Made by a program: the position numbers and the translations under genes. From positions 1 to 39,589 of the forward strand of contig CAMWKO010000026.1 of the NCBI GenBank assembly GCA_947174885.1: a DNA stretch of 39,589 nt, written 5' to 3'. The notes under the pieces are model-generated. The model was not told the DNA's origin. It saw nothing but the letters and a program-made list of their open reading frames with translations, and did no database searches. This document shows, piece after piece, positions 25,943 through 34,803 of the stretch; the first letter of the stretch is position 1, and the number at the start of each line of letters is the position of its first letter. The DNA is from an uncultured Clostridia bacterium. Lineage in GTDB: Bacteria > Bacillota > Clostridia > Lachnospirales > Lachnospiraceae.

Positions 25943-26161
25943 AATTCATGACAATAGAAAACTTGCAAAGCGTGTTTTTTATTGCTGGTTACTCTTTACA
26001 AACGGGTATACCGAATCGTTTCTCAACTCAGTGTTTTTCACTTAGTATAGTAATAGTGAGAACATCATAACAAATGATAAAGTCAGCATCAGGACCTTGA
26101 AGCTGATTAGTGAAAAACAATTTGCAGATGTATTAAAATTCATCGGACAGGAGGAAAAGAA

Positions 26162-27559
26162 ATGGCAATCTCAGCAACAAGTACGGTAACATCAAAGGGA
26201 AGCAGTTATTTAGGGGTAAATAGCAGTAATACAGTGAAAAGTAGCAGTAATACGGTAAAGAGCAGCAGTAATACGGTAAAGAGTAGCAGTAGCACAATAA
26301 AGAGCAGCAGTAATACAGTAAAGAGTAGCAGTAATACAGTAAAGAGCAGTAGTAACACGGTAAAGAGTAGCAGTAATACGGTAAAAAGCGGTAGTATTGA
26401 AAAATCTGCCAGTATAATTAGGCAGGTCATAGATCCGGTTAGTGGCAGAATTACTTCAATAAGCAAGACTTTTGATGTTAGTATTTCATCCGGTTCGACA
26501 ATAAAGAGTAAGGGGGCTTTAGATACTTCTTTTTCTTACACGACACAAAGGACATCGAGCAGTACTATACATATTGCAAGTGTAAACCGCACCAGCAGTA
26601 CAACTGTAGCATATGGAAATAATGCGACAAACAGTGTGGTTACATATTTTAATAAATCAGGTAGTGTCAATTCATCAAAAACACCATCAATACACCCGCC
26701 TATACATGAGGGCTTTACAACAAATCCATGCAAATCAAATCATATAATAGAAGTAAGTGAGGATGGAACAGTTTCATATATAGGGCCTATAGATGAGAAT
26801 GATAATATAATAACAGCAGATGACATTATAAAGGAGGTTAATAAGATATTCCATTCGGGGGATTTAATGAATGATAAATTATCAGATTATCTGAGTAAGA
26901 AAGTATTAAGCTCAGGTACATATTTACTGGGTGAGTATCAGGTTGCACTGCAAAACGGAAGCATAAAATATTTTGGTGAATTAACAGTAAGTGAAAATAC
27001 GAGCGGCGAAGAAATTTTACAGGCAGATATAGACATAAATAAAATGATAGAGGATATAAATGATTTTATAAATAAGGAGGATAAGAATTTAATAAATGGA
27101 ACTGTTATTTCTGATAACTTTAACGGGGTAGAGTTATCTTTTAAGAATGGTAATCATTATATAGGAGCAAAAACGGATGATGGGCTGAAGCTGGAGTTTA
27201 ATCTAACTTTGGCAGAAAGAGGTATAACTAATTTAATTGTGTCAAAGGAGCAGAGTATTAATGATAATGTATCAGTAAATATAGGGATTGAATTTACTCT
27301 TTATAAAGATGGTGATGAGGTAAATACAAAAACTGACGGTTCAGCAATACCGATTGGAAACCATGTACCGGTAGAGGAGGAAGAGAGTATAGATATTTAC
27401 GGAGATACTTGGGGTGAAATATTAGAACAGGCACTTGGCATTGCAGGAGTACTTTCTGTGACAACGGGTGTAGGATTGGGAGTAAAAGCGGGAAAGACAG
27501 GTGTTGAGTTTTTAAAGGAATTATTAAAAGATGTGTCAAAGGAACTGATATTCAGGTAA
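26162..27559 (+). CDS. Ser/Thr-rich heptapeptide-repeat protein, unknown function
   Basis: Protein of 465 aa not assigned to a known family. Residues 21-76 are eight tandem copies of SSNTVKS (one reads SSSTIKS). More Ser/Thr-rich sequence runs to about residue 175, then a mixed domain (VSEDGTVSYIGPIDENDN onward). The C-terminal region has a Gly-rich hydrophobic stretch (ALGIAGVLSVTTGVGLGVKAG) and a basic helix. There is no classical signal peptide, so secretion, if any, would need another route. The repeat resembles stalk or glycosylation-prone regions of surface proteins. It lies behind a c-di-GMP-I-like riboswitch candidate and 27 bp before a metalloprotease-like gene. A surface or adhesin role is inference. 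SD GGAGGAAAAGAA precedes the ATG. Confidence 0.6.
   Translation: MAISATSTVTSKGSSYLGVNSSNTVKSSSNTVKSSSNTVKSSSSTIKSSSNTVKSSSNTVKSSSNTVKSSSNTVKSGSIEKSASIIRQVIDPVSGRITSISKTFDVSISSGSTIKSKGALDTSFSYTTQRTSSSTIHIASVNRTSSTTVAYGNNATNSVVTYFNKSGSVNSSKTPSIHPPIHEGFTTNPCKSNHIIEVSEDGTVSYIGPIDENDNIITADDIIKEVNKIFHSGDLMNDKLSDYLSKKVLSSGTYLLGEYQVALQNGSIKYFGELTVSENTSGEEILQADIDINKMIEDINDFINKEDKNLINGTVISDNFNGVELSFKNGNHYIGAKTDDGLKLEFNLTLAERGITNLIVSKEQSINDNVSVNIGIEFTLYKDGDEVNTKTDGSAIPIGNHVPVEEEESIDIYGDTWGEILEQALGIAGVLSVTTGVGLGVKAGKTGVEFLKELLKDVSKELIFR
26222..26389 (+). repeat. 21-bp coding tandem repeat, eight units
   Basis: Eight adjacent 21-bp units of the form AGCAGTAATACRGTRAARAGY encode SSNTVKS. Units differ by a few mostly third-position changes; the fourth is the most divergent. 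Because 21 is a multiple of 3, slippage would change repeat length without breaking the frame. Confidence 0.95.
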
Positions 27560-29670
27560 GTGATTTAAGGATAGGAATGTATTATTATGAAAAATAAAGA
27601 TATTATTAAAAAACATGCTAAAGAGTTTATTAAAAACTTCATATTGTTTATTATTTTAATGCTTGTAGCACTTTTATCTTTTAGCAGGCTAATCCATAAA
27701 GATAAATCAGACAGCGATCAAAATGACACCACTGATGAAACGGAAATATCCTTATTCGAGCAGATAGAGGATAAAATAAAATCAATAGAAGAAAGATATG
27801 AATGTATAAATATTATTGAAAGCGGGGAGGAAAAAGAATATATTGGTTTTGAGTATAAAATATCAAATGATGAAAGAAAAAAACTAAGTGCGTTGGAGGG
27901 TATAGATACTATTTTGGGACGGCTTCCGGATAATATTATTGAAGAAGGATTAGATATGCATGGGGGAAAGCTAAAGGAAAAGTATGGATATGATGTACCA
28001 CCGGATAACGGACTTAATATAGTATTGTGTTCAGAGATTAATAACTTTAAATCAGATAATATGACTGTTACTGGTAAGACGAGATTTGATCCTGATGATA
28101 AGATAGTTAATATATTTATCAATGTCAATTATTCAGGAGATGTGGCAAAAACATTTTCACATGAACTATATCACTTTTTTAAAAGTCGCATTGGTATGCA
28201 GAAATTAGTTGGAGAGGTTTATACAGATGAAGACTGGAAAAATGAACTCCCAAAGGGATATAAATATTACGGAAGTAAAACAAATCTTGATAGTATGCCA
28301 TACACAGTTAAAACAGAGCAGGATATTAATAATGTATACTTTGTAACTGAGTATTCCCAGAAAAATATAGATGAGGACAAATGTGAAATTTTCGCATATC
28401 TGTTATCAACGGATGAGGATGAAGAATTGCCAAAAGCATATGAAAGTCCTCATGTCAGGAATAGGGCATTGATGATAATCAGAGAATTTGATGAGTTTTA
28501 CGATACGGTTGATGAAAATGCCTACTGGAATAGAATTTTTGAGGAAAATGCTACAAATTGAATAGAATGTATAGTACATAAATATTAAAAGGCAAAAAGT
28601 TCTATTATAAAAGGCGCTTGATATATTTAAAGATGTGTCAAAGTAACTGATATTCAGGTAGGTGGTTTAAGGATAGGAATGTATTATTATGGAAAATAAA
28701 GATATTATTAAAAAGCATGCTAAAGAGTTTATTAAAAACTTTATAGTGTTTTGTATTGCAATGCTTGTAGTATTTATATCATTTAAAAGTTTGATTGATA
28801 AAGATAAATCAAATGGTAATAAAAATGACAGTACTAATGAGACTGAAATATCCATAGCAGAGCAGATAGAAGATAAAGTGAAATCAATAGAAGGAAGATA
28901 TGGATGTATTAATATCATATATAGTGAATCACTGGATATTGAATTATCAAAAAAAGATTATGGTTTTACTCATAAAATATCAAATGATGAAAGTAAAAAA
29001 TTAAGTGCGTTGGAGGACATAGATATTGTTTTGGAACGCCTTCCACAAAATATTCTTTATGAGGGGTTAGATATATATGGAGGAAAATTTAATGAAGAGT
29101 ATGGATTTGATTCAACACCATATATTAGAATAAACATAGTGTTATGTTCGGAAATTATGGAGGAAAAAGATAGATTAGTTTCTGCTACTGCTACGGGCAT
29201 GTCTCGTCTTGATTTTAATGATAAAGTATATAATATATTTATAAATGTTGATTATTCAGGAGATGTGGCAAAAACATTTGCCCATGAATTATATCATTTT
29301 TTTTCAGAACGTATAGATATACAGGCTATAGTGCTGGGGGTATATATAGGAACAGAGTGGAATACTGAACTGCCAGATGGATATGAATATTACGGAAATA
29401 AAGCAAATCTTAGCAGTATGCCATACACTGATAAAACAGAGGAGGACATTAACAATGTATACTTTGTAACTGAATATTCCCAAACAAATATTGAGGAGGA
29501 TAGAGCTGAAATCTTCTCCTATCTGTTATCAACAGATGAGGATGAAGAATTGCCAAAAGCATATGAAAGTCCTCATGTCAGGAACAGGGCATTGATGATA
29601 ATCAGGGAATTTGATGAGTGCTACGATACGGTCGATGAAAATGCTTACTGGAATAGAATTTTTGAGGAAA
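27529..29670 (+). repeat. 1.1-kb tandem duplication
   Basis: Two direct copies at an offset of exactly 1102 bp at their left ends: 27529-28560 and 28631-29670. The left edge includes the last 31 bases of the repeat-protein gene, its stop, the 27-bp spacer and the start of the metalloprotease-like gene. In the second copy the gene-end remnant is non-coding (28631-28661). Identity is very high at both ends of the genes and lower in the middle. Confidence 0.9.
27587..28561 (+). CDS. Membrane-anchored HExxH metalloprotease-like protein (copy 1)
   Basis: Protein of 324 aa. A basic N-terminus precedes one transmembrane helix (about 14-35, IKNFILFIILMLVALLSF), then an acidic linker and an extracellular domain, so a type II membrane protein. 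SHELYHFF (191-198) has the zinc-binding HExxH motif (H192, E193, H196). About 70 residues later IDEDKCEIFAYLL supplies a likely third ligand, Glu267, as in gluzincins. The C-terminal 60 residues are nearly identical to those of copy 2. No known family is recognised. It is probably co-transcribed with the repeat protein 27 bp upstream. Proteolytic cleavage of a surface protein, perhaps that neighbour, is inference. Confidence 0.65.
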   Translation: MKNKDIIKKHAKEFIKNFILFIILMLVALLSFSRLIHKDKSDSDQNDTTDETEISLFEQIEDKIKSIEERYECINIIESGEEKEYIGFEYKISNDERKKLSALEGIDTILGRLPDNIIEEGLDMHGGKLKEKYGYDVPPDNGLNIVLCSEINNFKSDNMTVTGKTRFDPDDKIVNIFINVNYSGDVAKTFSHELYHFFKSRIGMQKLVGEVYTDEDWKNELPKGYKYYGSKTNLDSMPYTVKTEQDINNVYFVTEYSQKNIDEDKCEIFAYLLSTDEDEELPKAYESPHVRNRALMIIREFDEFYDTVDENAYWNRIFEENATN

Positions 29671-29687
29671 AGACTTCCGGACAGTGA
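28689..29687 (+). CDS. Membrane-anchored HExxH metalloprotease-like protein (copy 2)
   Basis: Paralogue of the preceding gene, 332 aa, same layout. The N-terminal anchor (about 14-34) is nearly identical to copy 1. The motif is AHELYHFF (198-205; H199, E200, H203), and the third-ligand candidate is Glu274 in EEDRAEIFSYLL. The middle (residues 75-180) differs from copy 1 by substitutions and small insertions, while the last 60 residues are almost the same. All putative catalytic residues are kept in both copies, so neither looks dead. Divergence in the middle with conserved ends suggests specialised substrates or gene conversion at the ends. The 127-bp gap to copy 1 holds the duplicated remnant of the repeat-protein gene. 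Confidence 0.65.
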   Translation: MENKDIIKKHAKEFIKNFIVFCIAMLVVFISFKSLIDKDKSNGNKNDSTNETEISIAEQIEDKVKSIEGRYGCINIIYSESLDIELSKKDYGFTHKISNDESKKLSALEDIDIVLERLPQNILYEGLDIYGGKFNEEYGFDSTPYIRINIVLCSEIMEEKDRLVSATATGMSRLDFNDKVYNIFINVDYSGDVAKTFAHELYHFFSERIDIQAIVLGVYIGTEWNTELPDGYEYYGNKANLSSMPYTDKTEEDINNVYFVTEYSQTNIEEDRAEIFSYLLSTDEDEELPKAYESPHVRNRALMIIREFDECYDTVDENAYWNRIFEEKTSGQ

Positions 29688-29751
29688 TTAGAGTCGTAAA
29701 AATAAACGTTTTATACCACAAAAAATATAATAACAGATAAAAGGAGAATTT

Positions 29752-30012
29752 ATGGAAAATATGGAATATGTATTGGAAAAAAATCTTATTCTAAAGGTTA
29801 AGGATACTAAGGTAATAATTATGGACAGGTGTATTGTACATAAAGGGTGTAAAAGAGGTCTTTTTGTTCTTGATTTAACAAGACCATGTTCATATCCCGA
29901 TTTAGAGGTTTTACCTGCAATGTATATAGAGTGTAAAAATGAAGCCGAAGAAGCTGAGATAAAAAAAGCCAATATAGTGATAGGGAGGCTGGAAGATACT
30001 TGTTTACCTTAA
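29752..30012 (+). CDS. Small protein of unknown function
   Basis: Protein of 86 aa without signal peptide or transmembrane segment, not recognised. It looks like a compact beta-rich domain (VLEKNLILKVKDTKVIIMDR and GLFVLDLTRP) with an acidic helix near the end (NEAEEAEIKKANIVIG). It has five cysteines (CIVHKGC, PCSYP, IECKN, DTCLP). A good SD (AAAGGAG, 6 nt spacing) supports the start. It overlaps the following glycosyltransferase gene by 13 bp, so the two are coupled. The link to the glycosyltransferase is positional only. Confidence 0.6.
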   Translation: MENMEYVLEKNLILKVKDTKVIIMDRCIVHKGCKRGLFVLDLTRPCSYPDLEVLPAMYIECKNEAEEAEIKKANIVIGRLEDTCLP

Positions 30013-31106
30013 ATTTTAAAGATAAATATAAGATAGTACATATATGTAATGAGTTAGGAAAAAACATAATCGGAGGAGCGGGAACTTATCTTAATGAAAT
30101 ATACAGATACAGACATAATGATATGGGATTTGTATATGTAGATTTTGATTATAATCAGCCGGAAATTATTAATAAGGGGTTTACAGAGAAAAATGATATT
30201 GCAGTTATTTATCCGGATGAAGCAGATAAATTGGAAACTATTAATTGTGATATTGTTGTTATACATTTTTATGAATTGTATTTTTGTCTAAGAGATGAAT
30301 TTCTTAAAAATAAAAGGATAGCTTATGTTATCCATTCAGTTCCCACACCTGAGCCTATGCCGGAAGCTGACCCGTTTGGCGGTAATGAGGATGTGCAAAA
30401 CAAATTTCAGTTTATATGTGATTTGGCGGATGTGTTAATATGTGTATCTAATGCCGAGAAAACAAAGCTAATCAATATTTTCCCCCAATATGAAAAGAAG
30501 ATAAATGTAGTATATAATGGAATGACATTTAATAACCGGATATATAAAAACACAAATTACAGAAATAGCAGAAGGGTTTTGGGGTATATTGGAAGAATAG
30601 ATTCCAGAAAGGGTATTATTGAAACAATTACAGCCATAAAGCATCAGAATGCGGAATTATTAATTGCCGGTCTGATTAATGACGAAAATTATTTTAGAAT
30701 AATAAAAAGCTATGTTGACGGGGCACAAATGTGGGATAGGGTTAAATTTTTAGGCTGGTGCTCTGATGAAAGAAAAAAAGAATTTTTTAGAAGGATAGAT
30801 GCACTGGTAATTCCGTCAATGTATGAACCCTTTGGATATGTTGCGTTAGAGGCAATGGAACATTTAGTACCCGTTTTAAGTTCAGATAATGGTGGCTTGG
30901 ATGAAATACTTAAGAATTACAGATACAAATATAATCCTTATAGTGAAACAGGGTTTTGTGAATGCTTAAAATGCTTTCAGGAGGATTCGGAAGATATAAT
31001 TGAGCAACAGATTAATATTTTAAAGAGTAATAGATACAGATTTTATGCAGAACAAATGTCTAATGATTATTATAAGATATGGGAAGAGATGTCTAACAGC
31101 GTATGA
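30000..31106 (+). CDS. GT4-type glycosyltransferase
   Basis: GT-B fold glycosyltransferase of 368 aa. The N-terminal half begins IVHICNELGKNIIGGAGTYL, a donor/acceptor glycine loop as in family GT4 and glycogen synthases. The linker region has VLICVSNAEKTKL and VVYNGM. The C-terminal half has YIGRIDSRKGI, and EPFGYVALEAM with the E-x7-E motif that binds the sugar nucleotide, then VLSSDNGGLDEIL. The likely start is TTG 30000, inside the end of the previous gene, with GGAGG 11 nt upstream; no ATG lies in frame near it. It overlaps the next gene by 4 bp (ATGA). The substrate is unknown; glucan or protein glycosylation are both possible. Confidence 0.85.
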   Translation: MFTLNFKDKYKIVHICNELGKNIIGGAGTYLNEIYRYRHNDMGFVYVDFDYNQPEIINKGFTEKNDIAVIYPDEADKLETINCDIVVIHFYELYFCLRDEFLKNKRIAYVIHSVPTPEPMPEADPFGGNEDVQNKFQFICDLADVLICVSNAEKTKLINIFPQYEKKINVVYNGMTFNNRIYKNTNYRNSRRVLGYIGRIDSRKGIIETITAIKHQNAELLIAGLINDENYFRIIKSYVDGAQMWDRVKFLGWCSDERKKEFFRRIDALVIPSMYEPFGYVALEAMEHLVPVLSSDNGGLDEILKNYRYKYNPYSETGFCECLKCFQEDSEDIIEQQINILKSNRYRFYAEQMSNDYYKIWEEMSNSV

Positions 31107-31885
31107 AAAAACAATTTTTGGTAGAAAATATTAACGGTATTACAAGAGTAGAACTGCTATATAAATATACCGGTAATAATGAATATAAAACAAAAGTCAT
31201 GTATCAGGTGGGAGAGTTTTGGAAGACAGAATTGGAAATAAAAGACAATCCGGTAATATATAAATATGTATTAAATGATTTTATAAGATTAAACGATTGT
31301 TTTGCTAATGAATATATTAAAGAAGATAATGATGAGGTTTTTTCTGTATATAATTCAGAGGATGACATAGCTTATATGGAGGAGGGTGCAAATTTACTTC
31401 CGATACATATAAAAAATAACATAATACAAAAATCTAATAAAATATACGAACAGCTTTGCAGTATATCTATATCCAATTATGTGAAACGTTACAATGTAAC
31501 AGAAGCAGGTGTTGCTACAAAAAATATTATAAAAGCTGCGGATAAAAATGTATTTATATTAGGAAAGGACAAGCTAATAGCACTATATATTGATATTAAT
31601 AATTTTAAAGGCATTCATAGTGTTACAGTATTCTGGCACCAGCCGGACGGTAAAATATATAGAATAGAAGAAAAGGCAATAGGCGATAAAAATAATAAAG
31701 AGATGAATGCACAGGTATGTTTCTTTATAGAAATGAATTGGGATAAGGGCTTGTTCTATAAAAATACATGGTCATATTCTGTTTTAATTGATGGAAAAAT
31801 GGTAAGAAGGGAGTATTTTGTAGTTAAAGACAGTGTTAAGCAGTCAGTTTACGGATACAATAGTTATTTTAATGCTTATTCTTGA
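31103..31885 (+). CDS. Protein with CBM48/E-set-like N-terminus, unknown function
   Basis: Protein of 260 aa, cytoplasmic by appearance. Near residues 50-72, VIYKYVLNDFIRLNDCFANEY resembles the end of CBM48/AMPK glycogen-binding modules (pattern YKFxVNDxxxxNDPxAN). A second beta-sandwich-like region lies at about 160-250 (SVTVFWHQPDGKIYRIEE and NTWSYSVLIDGKMVRREY). It is coupled to the GT4 gene by a 4-bp overlap. Together with the nearby GlgB this suggests alpha-glucan binding, but the similarity is seen by eye and weak. Confidence 0.55.
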   Translation: MKKQFLVENINGITRVELLYKYTGNNEYKTKVMYQVGEFWKTELEIKDNPVIYKYVLNDFIRLNDCFANEYIKEDNDEVFSVYNSEDDIAYMEEGANLLPIHIKNNIIQKSNKIYEQLCSISISNYVKRYNVTEAGVATKNIIKAADKNVFILGKDKLIALYIDINNFKGIHSVTVFWHQPDGKIYRIEEKAIGDKNNKEMNAQVCFFIEMNWDKGLFYKNTWSYSVLIDGKMVRREYFVVKDSVKQSVYGYNSYFNAYS

Positions 31886-32039
31886 TAAATAGTATATTTA
31901 AAGGTATAATGTCTTTTGAATGTTATTTCTGCTATTTAATAATTTTAGTATTCTTATATAGTAGAAACGCTCCTTAAGGGGCGGATTAATTTCATATAAA
32001 GTAGAAATATAAGCGTTTATGTAACGGAATGGAGGAAAT

Positions 32040-34328
32040 ATGATAAAATTAAGCAATTACGGTGCATATCTTTTAAATGGCGTAGATGTTGTAGAAGATA
32101 ATTCAGAAGCGGCTGATATATTGCAAAGCAAACTGGGAAAAGCTGTTTCAAAGGAAGAAGCAAAGAAAAATACAATGGCATATGGTATATTGGAAAGTCA
32201 CAATACATCTTCTAATATGGATAAGCTTCAGATTAAGTTTGATAAATTAACATCGCATGATATTACATTTGTAGGTATTATCCAGACAGCAAGAGCATCA
32301 GGACTTACAAAGTTCCCTATTCCTTATGTTCTTACAAACTGTCATAACTCGCTTTGTGCAGTAGGCGGTACTATTAATGAAGATGACCATATGTTTGGTC
32401 TTACCTGTGCAAAGAAGTATGGTGGAGTTTATGTACCACCTCATCAGGCAGTAATTCACCAGTATGCGAGAGAAATGCTCGCAGGTGGCGGAAAGATGAT
32501 ATTGGGCTCAGACAGTCATACACGTTACGGTGCATTAGGTACTATGGCTATGGGAGAAGGTGGTCCGGAATTAGTTAAACAGCTTCTTGAACAGACATAT
32601 GATATTAATATGCCCGGTGTGGTAGGTATATATCTTACAGGAGAGCCTGCTAAGGGAGTTGGTCCTCAGGATGTGGCTTTAGCTATTATCGGTGCAGTAT
32701 TTGGAAACGGCTATGTTAAAAATAAAGTAATGGAATTTGTAGGTCCGGGTGTTAATAATCTTAGTGCTGATTTCAGAATCGGTATTGATGTAATGACAAC
32801 GGAAACTACATGTTTATCTTCTATCTGGAAGACAGATGATAAGATTAAAGAATTTTATGAAACTCATGGAAGGGTAGAAGAATACAAGGAATTAAATCCG
32901 GGTAGTGTGGCTTACTATGACGGTATGGTATATGTTGACTTAAGCAAGGTTAAACCTATGATTGCAATGCCATTCCATCCAAGTAATACATACACTATTG
33001 AAGAGGTTAATGCAAATCTTATGGATATTCTTCATGATGTTGAAAAGAGAGCACTTGTATCACTTGACGGAAAGGTTGATTATAAGCTTACGGATAAGGT
33101 AAAAGACGGAAAGCTGTATGTTGAGCAGGGAATCATTGCAGGCTGTGCAGGTGGCGGATATGAAAACATTTGTGATGCAGCAGATATTTTAAGAGGTAGA
33201 AGTATTGGTGCAGACGAGTTTACACTTAGCGTATATCCGGCAAGTACACCTATATATGTAGAGCTTGCCAGAAACGGAAGACTCGCAGAGCTTATGGCAA
33301 CAGGTGCTATTGTAAAGACAGCCTTTTGCGGACCATGCTTTGGTGCAGGCGATACACCTTCAAACAACGCATTCAGTATCAGACATTCAACAAGAAACTT
33401 CCCTAACAGAGAGGGATCTAAGCTACAGAATGGTCAGATTTCTTCGGTTGCACTTATGGATGCCCGTTCTATTGCAGCGACGGCAGCTAATAAGGGCTTC
33501 CTTACAGCAGCAACAGATATGGATGTCGAATATACATCACCTAAATATCATTTTGACAGTTCAATCTATGCAAACAGAGTATTTGACTCAAAGGGTATTG
33601 CAGATGACAGCGTAGAAATCAAATTTGGTCCAAATATCAAGGATTGGCCAAAGATGGTAGCACTTACGGAAAATCTTGTATTAAAGGTAGTTTCAGAGAT
33701 ACATGATCCGGTAACTACAACAGATGAGCTTATTCCTTCGGGAGAAACTTCATCATACCGTTCAAATCCATTAGGACTTGCAGAGTTTACATTATCAAGA
33801 AAGGATCCTGAATATGTAGGTTTGGCTAAAGAGGTCCAGAAGGCTGAAGAGGCAAGGGAGGCTGATGCCTGTCCTGCAACAGCACTTCCTGAGTTTGAGG
33901 GCATAATGAATACAATTAAAGCTGCATTCCCTGAGGTAAGCAGAGAAAATATCGGTATCGGTTCAACTATTTATGCGGTAAAACCGGGTGATGGTTCAGC
34001 CAGAGAGCAGGCAGCATCCTGTCAGAAGGTACTTGGTGGCTGGGCAAATATTGCTAAAGAATATGCAACAAAGAGATACCGTTCAAATCTCATTAACTGG
34101 GGTATGCTTCCATTCATTTATGAGGAAGAAGCTCTTCCGTTTACAAAGGGAGATTACATTTTTGTACCACAGGTTATTGGCGCTATTAAAAATAAGCTTA
34201 CAGATATTACAGCATATGTTGTAAAGGACGGAGCATTAAAGGAGTTTACTCTTAAAATGGGTGAGCTTACAGATGATGAAAGAGATATTATACTTAAAGG
34301 ATGTCTTATTAACTATAACAGAAAGTAA
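32040..34328 (+). CDS. Aconitase-superfamily hydratase
   Basis: Hydratase of 762 aa with the full aconitase layout and a C-terminal swivel domain. GSDSHT (156-161) and the cluster ligands C369, C430 and C433 (AFCGPCFG) are present, so a [4Fe-4S] cluster is likely. The first ligand sits in [10 protein letters not shown] where citrate aconitases have GSCTNSS, and the arginine region reads [11 protein letters not shown]. These differences and the length resemble the YbhJ-type hydratases, so the substrate may not be citrate. It may serve the partial TCA branch of an anaerobe. It has its own 154-bp upstream gap and an SD GGAGG before ATG. No citrate synthase or isocitrate dehydrogenase gene is nearby. 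Confidence 0.85.
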   Translation: MIKLSNYGAYLLNGVDVVEDNSEAADILQSKLGKAVSKEEAKKNTMAYGILESHNTSSNMDKLQIKFDKLTSHDITFVGIIQTARASGLTKFPIPYVLTNCHNSLCAVGGTINEDDHMFGLTCAKKYGGVYVPPHQAVIHQYAREMLAGGGKMILGSDSHTRYGALGTMAMGEGGPELVKQLLEQTYDINMPGVVGIYLTGEPAKGVGPQDVALAIIGAVFGNGYVKNKVMEFVGPGVNNLSADFRIGIDVMTTETTCLSSIWKTDDKIKEFYETHGRVEEYKELNPGSVAYYDGMVYVDLSKVKPMIAMPFHPSNTYTIEEVNANLMDILHDVEKRALVSLDGKVDYKLTDKVKDGKLYVEQGIIAGCAGGGYENICDAADILRGRSIGADEFTLSVYPASTPIYVELARNGRLAELMATGAIVKTAFCGPCFGAGDTPSNNAFSIRHSTRNFPNREGSKLQNGQISSVALMDARSIAATAANKGFLTAATDMDVEYTSPKYHFDSSIYANRVFDSKGIADDSVEIKFGPNIKDWPKMVALTENLVLKVVSEIHDPVTTTDELIPSGETSSYRSNPLGLAEFTLSRKDPEYVGLAKEVQKAEEAREADACPATALPEFEGIMNTIKAAFPEVSRENIGIGSTIYAVKPGDGSAREQAASCQKVLGGWANIAKEYATKRYRSNLINWGMLPFIYEEEALPFTKGDYIFVPQVIGAIKNKLTDITAYVVKDGALKEFTLKMGELTDDERDIILKGCLINYNRK

Positions 34329-34752
34329 TATTTATGAATATTGCAGATAGCCTTCGCTTGGAAGATAAATAAAGAAATAATTTTACTTAGGGAATAAATG
34401 TCAGTATTACTGCAAGGTTAGAATTGTCCCGCCACTTGTATGTTGCAAATTTAATGTTGTACTGCTCGTGACGGGATATTATTTTGCGCTATTAGCTGTT
34501 TATATGAGTTTATGTATTTATGTCTGCTTATAGGAAATGGAATAAACAAAATCTAATATATATGTTTTACCAGCAGGAGTAGGTATAAAAGGATGTCATG
34601 TAAGGAAACATGTATTATAGTAGGAAATTGGTTAAAATAATATACTGTAAAAATTAGTACCAAATATGTAAAGTTTAATACAAAAGTTATAGTATGTTTA
34701 TACTTTTTTGTAAGTATTATGTTATTATTATGTATATAGTTTTTATTACGAA
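34329..34752. other. Intergenic region with an imperfect long hairpin
   Basis: A 424-bp gap without a credible gene. TCCCGCCAC (34427-34435) can pair with GTGACGGGA (34468-34476), eight of nine positions, around a 32-nt loop. It is followed by an AT-rich tail and may end the hydratase transcript or be a small RNA. The right part (34690-34750) is very AT-rich and should hold the hflK promoter; TTGTAA near 34708 is the best -35 candidate. Confidence 0.4.
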
Positions 34753-34803
34753 ATGAAAACTATACATATTATATTTTTCACTATTGAACAAGGAGGAATG
34801 GAT

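Noticed and set aside
26222-26389. CRISPR-like regular repeats
   Set aside because: Units are 21 bp, directly adjacent without spacers, and code for a heptapeptide in frame. No cas gene is near.
26206-26466. An open - strand frame rich in Leu and Val opposite the repeat gene
   Set aside because: It is the mirror of the SSNTVKS repeat (21-bp units stay open in several frames), has no SD, and the + frame has a clear start and full-length gene.
27718-28128. A 136-codon - strand frame opposite metalloprotease-like copy 1
   Set aside because: A parallel shadow frame occurs opposite copy 2, the composition is Ser/Ile/Leu-rich as expected for antisense of Asp/Glu/Asn codons, and no SD is seen.
33080-33367. 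Open frames on either strand inside the hydratase gene
   Set aside because: The hydratase frame is continuous over 762 codons with family motifs; the others lack SD sites and recognisable domains.
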